From: an uncultured Schlesneria sp.
GTDB taxonomy: Bacteria; Planctomycetota; Planctomycetia; Planctomycetales; Planctomycetaceae
Direction of reading: 5' to 3'
Assembly (NCBI GenBank): GCA_903871875.1
Contig: CAIQIR010000070.1
Coordinates: forward strand, 1-64,000
DNA length: 64,000 bases
Shown: positions 44,789-53,696 of the stretch, in pieces
How the letters are laid out: each line of letters begins with the position of its first letter
How positions within the stretch are numbered: the stretch's first letter is position 1
The notes under the pieces: generated by a model
The model's input: only the letters and a program-made list of their open reading frames with translations
Databases searched by the model: none
Told to the model about the DNA's origin: nothing
Program-made: the position numbers and the translations under genes

Positions 44789-47700
44789 ATGTCAGCCAGT
44801 TCGACGGGCATTCCACCGTTGATCGAACGCCAATTGTTGGCCCTCGATAAACAGCTTCGCGACGCCGCGTTCGTACGGGGTTTTGGGCGAACGGTGTGTG
44901 GCGTTTGTTTGCTCTTAGGGGCGTGCCTGCTATTCGATGGGCTGCTCGATTTGAGTGGTTCGTTACGTATGGCATTGTTGATCGGGTGGATCGCGGCAGC
45001 CTGTGGCCTGCTCTGGCGATATCTGATCCGGCCAGCTCTTCAACCAACTTCGTTTTCCACGTTGGCCGCACTGGTCGAGCAGCAGTTCCCGGAACTTCGC
45101 GAACGGCTCACGTCGCTGGTGGAATTGCGGAGCGAAGAACAGGCCGATCTGGCACCCGGTGCCTCCAAGTTGATGCAAGATTTGCTCGCCCGACAGACGG
45201 TCAAAGCGCTTGATCAACTAAGTGGCGATCCAATCGGCTGGTCGCCTGCCTCTTCTCGGGCCGCATTTGCGGGTGTGATCGCGATCCTGTTGCTGCTCGC
45301 ACCGTTTGGTTGGATGTCGGGCGGCTACGGATTGCTCTGGAGTCGATTTTTTGTTCCCTGGGGCAATTACTCCTGGGGATCGACGCTGGAGATGAAAGTG
45401 GTGGAAGGGAACCAGATCATTGCTCGTGGTTCCGATGCGACCGTTCATGTCTCCGTGACATCCCGGCGAGGACGTCGTGATGCGGATCTGATCCCACAGT
45501 CCACCGTTTGGCTTAACTGGAGCGACACCCAGGGATCGTCCGACAGTCGTCGATTGGAATGGGACGAATCGAGCCAGCAGTTCGTGGCGACGCTGCCACA
45601 CGTGCGACAATCGCTGACCTTTCAAGTCACGACAGATGGGGCCAAGACCGGAACGTACCGCATTGACGTGTCCGATCCTCCTGCGATCACACAAATGACG
45701 ATGGATATCGAACCGGCGGCCTATACTGGATTGCCTGCGCGGTCTCTAGCCGGCGTTCCCAGTGAAATTCGAGTTCCGGAATTCACCCGCATTCGAATCG
45801 CTGTCGAATTGAGCGAAGCGGTGTCTTCCGCTGAATTAATCTGGCCAGCAGCGGCGGGAATCGCACCAACGTCTTCGGGACGATCGGATCATGGGGCGAT
45901 GACAGAGCGATCGTTTCCTTTGGACCTGTCTGATGACCGTCGTTCGGGATCAGTTCAAGTGATTGCCCGGCTGACAGGCGAATTTGCTGTTCGAGCCAAG
46001 AATGAATTTGGATTACAAAACAATGACGCGATGCGCACGGTCGAAGTCGTGGCGGATCAACTGCCACAAATTCAGTGTGCGGGAAGCGACGAGCCGAAGC
46101 TGGCCCGGCCGGACGATTTGATCGAGATCCCCGTCGAAGCGGGGGACGATTTTGGGTTGAGCATCGTGGAATTGCATGCAGAAACCTCTACCGGCAGCAA
46201 GGAAATCCTGACGGTGCCTGACGAACTGCGGCGTCAGTCCCAATTCGCGTACACATTCGTTTTGGATTTGTCTTCGTTGGAACTCAATGACGGGCAAGTT
46301 GTCACGTATCGCGTTCGCGCGGTCGACAATCGACCGGAACCGAATCCTCAGGAGGTTTGGACAGCGTCTCGCGCGCTGATGATCAACACCAGTCTCAAAC
46401 AACTTCCTGATCAGCAATTGGCCGGCGAAGAAAAAAGCCTGGAAGAGGAACTGACCAGCTTGCGAAGTGAGCTGAGTGAGACCAAAGCGGAACTGGCCAA
46501 GCTTCATCAGCGAACGGAACAGGAAGCACTTGAACAGCAGCCAGAAGCCGACAAAACGGAACGATTGGACGAGTTGAAGCAAGCTCAAGAAAACCTGATG
46601 GAGCGGATTGAAAAACTGACCGATCGATTAGCCGAACGTCGGATGACGCGGGTTCTGGCCTCCAAGGCGGAGCAAATCGCGGAGAATGAACTCAATACGG
46701 TCCAAGATCGACTTGAGGAAGCCAAGGGTCAGAAATCTCGCGACCAGCTCGCACCACTGGCAGAGGCTCTTGATCAATTAGGATCTGTTGATCGACAACT
46801 TAATCAATTGGAGCAGCAGCTCAATGAGCTTAACAAACTTGAGCAAGATTTGGCTGAGTTGACGCGGATGGCTCAGCGAGCAGAGCGACTGGCGGAGCAG
46901 TTAGACAAATTGGACGCTCAGCAGCAGGAGGCAGGCTCGAAAGAGCAGTCAACCGATGCCATGGCGCCGACTGACAAGGACACGTTGACAAACCCCGCCA
47001 ATCAATCCGTGACAAAGAAAGATGATACGGGAGCGACCAGCACTTCTCGCGACAACGCTTCGCGGCCCGAGGTACCGTCGGCGGAAATGGAGAAGACAAC
47101 TGTACCCGAAGCCTCTGCGACGACATCTACAACCAAGGACTCTCAATCCGGCGAACTGCAGCGGATGAAGGATGCGGGGCAGAAACTGACCAATCAGATG
47201 AAAGAATTGTGGAACAAGCATCCGGAATTGCTCGAGACAGCCCGACGTGACCAACAGGACCAGCTTAATTCTCTGGCAGAACAGGCCGAGAACCTGGCGG
47301 GATCTCAAGAACGTCTCGCACAAGCATTGGAGCAAGCGGCCAACGAGGCCCCTGCGGTCGCGTCGCGGCCCGAGAATCGTAAGGAACCCTCCTCTGAGTC
47401 TCAATCTCCGTTCCAGTCGGCTTCCGGTGGTGCCGATTCGCGTGCAGCGGCTTCCGAGGACGGAGAAAAATCTTCGTCCGCTGCCGAAAAAACGCCTCAG
47501 CGAAGTTCCGGCGCAAATGAGAATCCGTCTACTAGTCCGCCGACCGCAGTGCCCGGCAATTCGAATGAACCTGACGCAAAGACTGCGTCGAGTCGCCCAG
47601 CCGCACAACCTGCAGGACCTGCTATGCAACCGACACCTCAACAAACGGGACGTGAAGTGGCCAGGCAACAGGAACAGCTTGCTCGCGAGTCTGCCGAGCA

Positions 47701-49048
47701 AGCACTTCAGCTGGCCCGCGAAACTGGTGCCGATTCTGACGTCACTCGAGCGGCCGCTGACTTCGCTCGTCAGGCCGATGCTGCGAAACAGCAGACGCAG
47801 TCGGGGCAGTTGAACGAAGCGGCCAAATCCGCGCGTGCGGCGGCCAAGGCTGCGGAGGAGTCGTCACGCCAATTGAATCCAGATGGTTCTGTGGATTCGC
47901 CGCCATCGCGGCAGGCGAAGATGCTGGCCGACAAACAGAATCAGGTCGCTCGACAATTGGAGCAACTGGCTGAATCGCCGGAAGCGTCTCAGGGAGCTCA
48001 GCAGCAAGGCCAGCATCGGCTGGCGGAAGCGACAAGCCAACTTGCTGAGCAAATGGGCCGTGTTGCCAAAACATTGAAATCGGAGCCACTCAATTCTCCG
48101 CAGGAAGGGGAGTCGGGTGAACAGTCGCAACAGATGATGAAGCAAGCCGAACGATCGATGACACAGGCCGAAGAGGCTAATCGGCAGCAAGATCTCCGAC
48201 AATCGGCCGCGGCGGCTAGGGACGCAACTCAAATGCTGCGGCAGGCGGCTCAGGTCGCCAAGGCTTCCCGATCGACCAAGTCCGATTCGTTGCCTGTTCC
48301 GAAAGAAATTGGAACAAAGATGGCTCAAGCCACCAAACAGCTCGAAGCCGCGCAAGAAGAACTTTCACAATGCAATTGTGATCAACCGGGGTCGGGTAGG
48401 AGTGGATCTCGAACGGGTCAGCCAGCGCCCGGTCAGTCACCGTCGAGTCAAGCGACGAGCGAACAGCCGTCACCTGCAGGTCAGGGCCAGCCGTCACCCG
48501 CGGTACAAAGTCAATCTGCGACAGCCTCTGGATCCAAACCGGCAGGAACGTCCTCGGAGCCTGACGGCGAAGCAACGAGTTCGAAAGGAACAGGGCAACC
48601 AGAGATCGCCAATGGTTCTGCACGTCCCAGTGGTTCGAAAAACAATCTGCCGACCTCGGGATCGTCGCAGATGTCTCAAACTGCCGAGCGTTTTCGTGAT
48701 GTCGCGGCGTTATTGAAACAAGTACGTGGTGAGCAAGCCGCTTCGTCTTCGTCTCAAGCAAAGAATTCTCGAGGTCTCGGCAAACTCAAATCGGATCCCA
48801 CGAAGTCCGACTCATTTCCGATACCTTCCGATGCCAGTGAGGGCGGTGCCGATGGTAGTGGTGTCGATATGCCTGCGGACCTGAGTCATCTCGATGCTGA
48901 GCTGCAACAACAGGCTCGTCACAATTGGGGACGATTGCCCGGCCAGTTGCGGACCGAGATTCTTCAAGGGGCGGGTAAGAAGTCGCATCCCGAATACACT
49001 CAGCGGATCAAATCGTATTTCGACGAGATCACCAAACCAGCCAAGTGA
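44789..49048 (+). CDS. Large DUF4175-like membrane protein with extended coiled coil
   Basis: 1,419 residues from ATG 44789, with GGAGAGGAG 6 bases upstream. Three membrane segments lie near the N-terminus (TVCGVCLLLGACLLFDGLLD; RMALLIGWIAAACGLLWRYL; AGVIAILLLLAPFGWM). An extracytoplasmic beta-rich part follows (residues about 190-560), then some 800 residues of Gln/Glu/Ser/Ala-rich heptad sequence (EEELTSLRSELSETKAELAK; LEQQLNELNKLEQDLAELTR), interrupted by Ser/Pro/Gly-rich linkers. The conserved end NWGRLPGQLRTEILQ with HPEYTQRIKSYFDEI resembles the tail of planctomycete DUF4175 proteins. Such genes usually sit with MoxR, DUF58 and vWA genes; here only the toroid protein follows, 9 bases later. 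Role unknown; a scaffold at the envelope is an inference. Confidence 0.8.
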   Translation: MSASSTGIPPLIERQLLALDKQLRDAAFVRGFGRTVCGVCLLLGACLLFDGLLDLSGSLRMALLIGWIAAACGLLWRYLIRPALQPTSFSTLAALVEQQFPELRERLTSLVELRSEEQADLAPGASKLMQDLLARQTVKALDQLSGDPIGWSPASSRAAFAGVIAILLLLAPFGWMSGGYGLLWSRFFVPWGNYSWGSTLEMKVVEGNQIIARGSDATVHVSVTSRRGRRDADLIPQSTVWLNWSDTQGSSDSRRLEWDESSQQFVATLPHVRQSLTFQVTTDGAKTGTYRIDVSDPPAITQMTMDIEPAAYTGLPARSLAGVPSEIRVPEFTRIRIAVELSEAVSSAELIWPAAAGIAPTSSGRSDHGAMTERSFPLDLSDDRRSGSVQVIARLTGEFAVRAKNEFGLQNNDAMRTVEVVADQLPQIQCAGSDEPKLARPDDLIEIPVEAGDDFGLSIVELHAETSTGSKEILTVPDELRRQSQFAYTFVLDLSSLELNDGQVVTYRVRAVDNRPEPNPQEVWTASRALMINTSLKQLPDQQLAGEEKSLEEELTSLRSELSETKAELAKLHQRTEQEALEQQPEADKTERLDELKQAQENLMERIEKLTDRLAERRMTRVLASKAEQIAENELNTVQDRLEEAKGQKSRDQLAPLAEALDQLGSVDRQLNQLEQQLNELNKLEQDLAELTRMAQRAERLAEQLDKLDAQQQEAGSKEQSTDAMAPTDKDTLTNPANQSVTKKDDTGATSTSRDNASRPEVPSAEMEKTTVPEASATTSTTKDSQSGELQRMKDAGQKLTNQMKELWNKHPELLETARRDQQDQLNSLAEQAENLAGSQERLAQALEQAANEAPAVASRPENRKEPSSESQSPFQSASGGADSRAAASEDGEKSSSAAEKTPQRSSGANENPSTSPPTAVPGNSNEPDAKTASSRPAAQPAGPAMQPTPQQTGREVARQQEQLARESAEQALQLARETGADSDVTRAAADFARQADAAKQQTQSGQLNEAAKSARAAAKAAEESSRQLNPDGSVDSPPSRQAKMLADKQNQVARQLEQLAESPEASQGAQQQGQHRLAEATSQLAEQMGRVAKTLKSEPLNSPQEGESGEQSQQMMKQAERSMTQAEEANRQQDLRQSAAAARDATQMLRQAAQVAKASRSTKSDSLPVPKEIGTKMAQATKQLEAAQEELSQCNCDQPGSGRSGSRTGQPAPGQSPSSQATSEQPSPAGQGQPSPAVQSQSATASGSKPAGTSSEPDGEATSSKGTGQPEIANGSARPSGSKNNLPTSGSSQMSQTAERFRDVAALLKQVRGEQAASSSSQAKNSRGLGKLKSDPTKSDSFPIPSDASEGGADGSGVDMPADLSHLDAELQQQARHNWGRLPGQLRTEILQGAGKKSHPEYTQRIKSYFDEITKPAK

Positions 49049-49057
49049 GCATCCCCG

Positions 49058-50077
49058 ATGACGCTGTTTCGCCGCTTATTTTTTTTGCTCATTTTTTTTG
49101 CCCCGGCCGTACCAGCGGTCGCCGTCGATGATGGTGATGTCGACGCAGCGATTGTGAAAGCGTTGAAGTTCCTGGCTAAGCAACAGCGACCGGATGGAGG
49201 CTGGGAAGCCGACAGCGGGAATGAGTCGACGGCCATTACATCGCTGGCGGTGATGGCCTTTCTTGCTGCCGGACATGTTCCCAGCGAAGGTCCCTACGGA
49301 CAGATTATTGACCGAGGCATTGGTTTTGTACTGCATCATCAGAATGCGAATGGCATGATCGTGAACAAAAAGGGACACGGCCTGATGTATGATCATGGGA
49401 TCAGCACGCTGATGCTGGCGGAAGTGGCAGGTATGACGAATGGAAACCAGTCCGAGCCGGTACGTAAAGCCCTGGAAAAAGCCGTTCGGTTGATTCTGCA
49501 AGCTCAAATGGTCCCTAAAACGCGACGTGATGAGGGGGGCTGGCGATATCAACCGGCCGGCAAGGACAGTGATCTGAGTGTCACTGCGTGGCAATTGCTG
49601 GCGTTGCGTGCTGCCAAGGATATTGGATGTGATGTTCCCGTTCAGAACATCGATCTGGCCGTCGGCTATGTGAAGAAATGCTCAACGGGCCAGGGATTTG
49701 GCTATCAACCTGGAAACGGCTCGACGGTGAACATGACGGCTTCAGGCGTTCTCGCGCTGCAGGTATGTGATCACCACAACGATGACTTGGTGATCAGCGG
49801 GATGGAATACCTGCAACGGCAGCCGCTCCAGCACGGCGAGACCTGGTTTTTCTATGGTGCCTATTACAACGCCATTAGCGTCTATAAATATGGCGGGGCC
49901 GATTGGGATCGGACGAAATCGCATTTGTTTGAAGAATTGTTACCCATCCAGGAAGCTTCGGGAAGTTGGCGGGCTCGTAATCAAAACGAGGAAACGCAAG
50001 GTCCCGTCTACGCGACGAGCCTCGGCGTGCTGGCCTTGTCGGTCGAATATGGGTATCTGCCGATCTATCAACGTTAA
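49058..50077 (+). CDS. Secreted alpha/alpha-toroid protein (squalene cyclase/prenyltransferase-like)
   Basis: 339 residues. A signal peptide (MTLFRRLFFLLIFFAPAVPA, cleaved near VAVDD) precedes a repeat fold like the terpenoid-cyclase/prenyltransferase toroid, with recurring QxxxGxW-type repeats: FLAKQQRPDGGWEADSGNES, VLHHQNANGMIVN, LILQAQMVPKTRRDEGGWRY, YVKKCSTGQGFGYQPGN and EELLPIQEASGSWRARNQNE. No DXDD cyclase motif or zinc site was seen, and it is exported, so it is probably not a squalene cyclase but a secreted binding or scaffold protein; these accompany DUF4175-type genes in planctomycetes. Nine bases separate it from the upstream gene, so they are cotranscribed. Confidence 0.83.
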   Translation: MTLFRRLFFLLIFFAPAVPAVAVDDGDVDAAIVKALKFLAKQQRPDGGWEADSGNESTAITSLAVMAFLAAGHVPSEGPYGQIIDRGIGFVLHHQNANGMIVNKKGHGLMYDHGISTLMLAEVAGMTNGNQSEPVRKALEKAVRLILQAQMVPKTRRDEGGWRYQPAGKDSDLSVTAWQLLALRAAKDIGCDVPVQNIDLAVGYVKKCSTGQGFGYQPGNGSTVNMTASGVLALQVCDHHNDDLVISGMEYLQRQPLQHGETWFFYGAYYNAISVYKYGGADWDRTKSHLFEELLPIQEASGSWRARNQNEETQGPVYATSLGVLALSVEYGYLPIYQR

Positions 50078-50442
50078 AGAAGCCACCAAGGATTGATCAA
50101 GCTCCTGCGAACCGTCCTCTTCCTGGTGCGGTGTTCCGCGACGTCCCCTATCGATCCGGCGGCGTCCGAAATCATTGAGAATAGATTGCGGCGAGAATTC
50201 ATTGTCGCTCACTTTCCGATCGAATGTTTCGCTGGACTTCGTCCAGAGCTTAGATACCCAAGATCGGTGAACGTTTCTCCGAAGCGGATGACAAGATTTT
50301 CACAGATCGCCTCGCGTCGACCTTGGCTTGGAATGGAAATACCGACGTGAGCCCTTTGGCCGGCAGCCGCTGGAGAGTCTGGATGAAACTGAACGATGCC
50401 GATCGATATGCAATCCAGTTCAAATAAGCAGACCTTACTCAA
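50078..50442. other. Convergent intergenic region
   Basis: 365 bases between the ends of the toroid and enolase-superfamily genes. It contains a short hairpin CTGGAC-TTC-GTCCAG at 50232-50246 without a T-run. Open frames here show no family features. Confidence 0.4.
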
Positions 50443-51696
50443 CTACTTTTTGACATATTTCCTTACCAGATCTTCGTCGATTTCGATTCCCAGGCCCGGT
50501 CCGGTTGGCACGTCGAAATAGCCGTTCTTCAGTTCGAATTTCTTGGTGACAATTTCATCACGGAACGGATTCTCATAGACATCGAATTCCTGCATCGGTT
50601 CGTCGCCACCGGCGAAGCCCTGAAAATGCGGTTGCAGCAGAGAATTCAATTGCAGCGTTGCGGCGATGGCGATCGCTCCTGCCCAGCAGTGAGGCAGCGC
50701 TTGGATACTAAAGAGACGGGCCATCTCGGCAATGAACAAGACTTCGGCAAATCCTCCGCATAAGGAGACGTCGGGCTGAATAATGTCAAAGGACCGCTTG
50801 GTCAGGTGGTCTCGCGCAGTGGCTCGCGAATCGAGGACTTCACCGCCCGAAATCGCGATGTCGAGTGATCGCGTGAGTTCATCATACCCGGCATAGTTGG
50901 GCGATTGCGGCAATGGTTCTTCGAAGCAATAGAAATCAAGCTTTTCCAGTTCTTTGCCAAACTTCACTGCTTGAGGCAATGTGAATGCTCCGTTGCCGTC
51001 GGTCAGTAATCGAACATCGGGACCGACCGCACCGCGAATCCTCTCCATCACGGCCAGGTCACGGTGATGGCCGTCGCGGCCGGTACGAATTTTTATCGCC
51101 CGAAACCCTTGCCTGACGAGCGCCGCCGCCTCGGGTGGATGCTGGATGTCGGGACGAATTCCTACGGTGTAATTCATCGCGGCGGCGTATCCCATGATGG
51201 TGTCGCGTTGTCGACCACCGTACATCTCGGCAATGGACAGGCCGAGTGCTTTTCCTCGTAGATCGTGCAGGGCCAGATCGCATCCAGCGACGGCCCGGCC
51301 GTCACCAAAATTGGCCCCCCACATCGCTCGCCACAGTTTACGATGTTCCAGTGGGTTCTTACCCAGCAGGACTGTCTTCAAATGTTCTTCGATAATGCCG
51401 TGGGTTCCACCGACGTCGGACGTCTCGCCCCAGCCAATCAGCCCGCTATCGGTGCTGATTTTTATCAGCAGCGCATCACGGATATTGGATTGCGCCACCG
51501 AGGGGCCGATGGCATTCGGTATTCGATGTTCGAGTGCAAACGTTTCGACTTTGGTGATCGTGAGAGAACTGGGCTTTCCCCGTACCTCATCTGCCTTGGC
51601 CAATCGCTGAAAACATGACCAGGGGGCCAATACACCGCACATTCCGCCTAAGCCACTTTGCAGCCAATCCCGTCTGGACAACCGTGTTCGCGGCAT
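50443..51696 (-). CDS. Tat-exported enolase-superfamily protein (mandelate racemase/sugar-acid dehydratase-like)
   Basis: 417 residues. The N-terminus is a twin-arginine signal (TRLSRRDWLQSGLGGMCGVL). The rest is a full enolase-superfamily fold: N-terminal lid (TKVETFALEHRIPNAIG), barrel base RAIKIRTGRDG, metal ligands in LLTDGNGAFT, FEEPLPQ and ISGGEVLDS, and the His/Asp pair suggested by IIQPDVSLCGG and ALPHCWAGAI. The K-x-R and histidine pattern resembles the mandelate racemase group, which abstracts a proton next to a carboxylate in sugar acids; the exact substrate is unknown. An exported member is unusual outside planctomycetes and related phyla. A 1.2-kb gene-free stretch lies upstream. 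Confidence 0.88.
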   Translation of the reverse strand: MPRTRLSRRDWLQSGLGGMCGVLAPWSCFQRLAKADEVRGKPSSLTITKVETFALEHRIPNAIGPSVAQSNIRDALLIKISTDSGLIGWGETSDVGGTHGIIEEHLKTVLLGKNPLEHRKLWRAMWGANFGDGRAVAGCDLALHDLRGKALGLSIAEMYGGRQRDTIMGYAAAMNYTVGIRPDIQHPPEAAALVRQGFRAIKIRTGRDGHHRDLAVMERIRGAVGPDVRLLTDGNGAFTLPQAVKFGKELEKLDFYCFEEPLPQSPNYAGYDELTRSLDIAISGGEVLDSRATARDHLTKRSFDIIQPDVSLCGGFAEVLFIAEMARLFSIQALPHCWAGAIAIAATLQLNSLLQPHFQGFAGGDEPMQEFDVYENPFRDEIVTKKFELKNGYFDVPTGPGLGIEIDEDLVRKYVKK

Positions 51697-52579
51697 GTTC
51701 GATTCCTGACTTTAAGAATGGAATGAGGCGCGGCTGGCACGTCATGAAGGCAATTCGCCGCGACGGACTTGATGGATACTGGTGAACGACCGCTAAAAAA
51801 ACAACCACGTATTTTGCAACGCCCACAGAATCGATTCTCTTCTGTGAGAAATACGGAAATGTGAAGCGATGCTGTTCGTCGACCGTTCGATGTTTTCGTT
51901 TCTCATGGAGGTCATTCGTGGACTGACAGGGAACCCCTCGGAGAAGAATGCGGAAGATCATTGAGCGGCTGCAGGCTTGATTGATGGTCACTTCCGTTTG
52001 TGAATGCCGAGGTTTCGGCACTCATGTGAATCGAGAAAAAGTCAATTAGCTACAGCTGTCTTTGATCACGAAATTGTTTGGGTGCATCACTCATTCAATC
52101 ATTGCGATTTCCCAAATGTCGGGGTGTTTTTCTCATTCATCAATGAGGTCGCAAGGCGTCGCGAGATGTTGGCATCAGCGATCGTCGATGTCATGACGAG
52201 CAAGTGATGCAAAAGCTCAATGTCGATGGAGCGTTCTGCTTGATGTGAGTCCGATTGTTTCATCGTGGTTGCAGTTTTTCTGTGAGCCACAAAATTCTGT
52301 CGGTCAATTCACTTGAAATCCGGTGGCGATTACTTGCGGAAATGGGAGAGAAGGTCAGCACTTCATCGCATCCACGCGTCAGCTTCGCATCATACGAACT
52401 AAATTTCGCCTGATGGTGAGAAGTTGAACCAAAAATCAAGAGAACAAATGCGAAATGTCAGCTCGACATGAATGTTTTTTTCTGCGTAGCGATCATTGTT
52501 CGCAAAACGAAATATCAACATGTTTTGGTGCGACGATTGTGCAGCCTTTCTGAGCAAAATGCATAGTCACTGTGCAGAG

Positions 52580-52592
52580 TTGAGAAACTCAA
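52580..52592. promoter_or_regulatory. Inverted repeat TTGAG-AAA-CTCAA
   Basis: A 5-base inverted repeat with a 3-base spacer, 338 bases before actA. Short and possibly chance; noted because other dyads follow. Confidence 0.2.
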
Positions 52593-52684
52593 TACAGCAA
52601 TAACAAGCTGATTTTCTCGCCTCTGATAATTCGGCACGGCGGGTGCAATGCGAGGTTGTTTTCTGTCGATCAGTCACTAGGATC

Positions 52685-52714
52685 CTCGCGCCGCGAGTCA
52701 CATCTCAAGAGATG
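52685..52714. promoter_or_regulatory. Two adjacent dyads upstream of actA
   Basis: CTCGCG-C-CGCGAG (52685-52697) and CATCTC-AA-GAGATG (52701-52714) are both perfect inverted repeats lying three bases apart. They may form hairpins in a leader transcript or bind a regulator. Confidence 0.35.
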
Positions 52715-52731
52715 ACATCGCAACAATGAAA

Positions 52732-52755
52732 GCCGAAATTTCGGCATGCCGAAAT
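52732..52755. promoter_or_regulatory. Candidate operator with three GCCGAAAT half-sites
   Basis: GCCGAAATTTCGGC at 52732-52745 is a perfect 14-base palindrome. It shares its right end with CGGCATGCCG (52742-52751), and a third GCCGAAAT half-site lies at 52748-52755. Three half-sites in alternating orientation, 175 bases before actA, are what a dimeric regulator would bind cooperatively. Confidence 0.45.
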
Positions 52756-52929
52756 GTGAAAGAATGATGAACTGCTTTTTACCCCACCGTGATGCCACCC
52801 CCCTGTTAATTCCGCCATTAAAGATCGGTTACCACAGCAGTCGATGACCTCTCGCTTATTACGCCACCCTGTATTGGTGAGTTCAGCCAGGTATCGATCT
52901 CGCCGAAAAATGTTCAAGAATTGGTTTTG

Positions 52930-53616
52930 ATGATGCATCGTTTTGTTTTTCCCGCGTGGGTCGATCGTGCGTTTCCATTCACGATTGCATTCGTTGTCGG
53001 GACGGCCGCTTATGTGACGGGAATGGTTGCCTGGGGTTTATCGCCATCGACGATTGATGTGGGCTATCAACCCAAGCAACCGGTCCCGTTCAGTCACGCG
53101 CTGCATGCGGGCAAGCTGAAAATGGATTGCCGGTATTGTCACAACACGGTTGAAAAGGCCGCTCGAGCGGCGATTCCTGCGACCGCAACCTGTGTGAAGT
53201 GTCACGCGGGTGCTGACGGAAATGGTGCTGTTACAACAGTTTCCGTGCATAGCCAAAGCCCCAAGCTGTTGCCGGTCCGCGAGAGTGCGGCCACGGGGAA
53301 GTCGGTGCTGTGGACCAAGGTGCATGATCTTCCCGACTATGCCTACTTTAATCATTCCGCTCACGTGACCCGCGGCGTGAGTTGTGTTTCGTGTCATGGA
53401 CGTGTGGACAAGATGGAAGAAGTGGTGCAAGTGGCTCCGCTCAGTATGAGCTGGTGTCTCGATTGCCATCGCAACCCGACGCCTCATCTTCGGCCTCCCG
53501 AAAAAGTCACAGCTCTCGATTGGACTCCGGAAGAATCGCCCAGTGTCTTGGGGGCGAGAATCAAGGATCAGTTGCATATCGAATCGAAAACGAACTGTTC
53601 GACGTGTCATCGTTGA
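52930..53616 (+). CDS. actA: Alternative complex III subunit ActA, pentaheme cytochrome c
   Basis: 228 residues from ATG 52930 (ATG 52933 and TTG 52921 are also possible; none has a clear ribosome site). One N-terminal membrane segment ([20 protein letters not shown]) anchors a periplasmic domain with five CXXCH heme sites: CRYCH, CVKCH, CVSCH, CLDCH and CSTCH. This number and the position at the head of the operon identify ActA, which receives electrons from ActB and passes them toward ActE and the oxidase. Distal histidine ligands are supplied by HALHAGK and HSAHVTRG. actB begins 80 bases later. Confidence 0.93.
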   Translation: MMHRFVFPAWVDRAFPFTIAFVVGTAAYVTGMVAWGLSPSTIDVGYQPKQPVPFSHALHAGKLKMDCRYCHNTVEKAARAAIPATATCVKCHAGADGNGAVTTVSVHSQSPKLLPVRESAATGKSVLWTKVHDLPDYAYFNHSAHVTRGVSCVSCHGRVDKMEEVVQVAPLSMSWCLDCHRNPTPHLRPPEKVTALDWTPEESPSVLGARIKDQLHIESKTNCSTCHR

Positions 53617-53696
53617 TCCTGAAAATATTGTAAATCATTGTTGATTGTGAAAACTGACAGCGCGAATGCGCGACATTATTAAGCCTGTGATATTAC

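Larger units (their letters stand above)
51697..52929. other. 1.2-kb gene-free region upstream of the respiratory operon
   Basis: 1,233 bases, visibly richer in A and T than the neighbouring genes, with only short unconvincing reading frames on both strands. It must hold the promoter of the enolase-type gene and that of the alternative complex III operon. The last 350 bases contain several dyad symmetries listed separately. No RNA family was recognised, although a small RNA cannot be excluded. Confidence 0.5.

Noticed and set aside
52705-52938. 77-residue minus-strand frame at the actA start
   Set aside because: It overlaps the palindromes and actA start, lacks a ribosome site and resembles no protein family.
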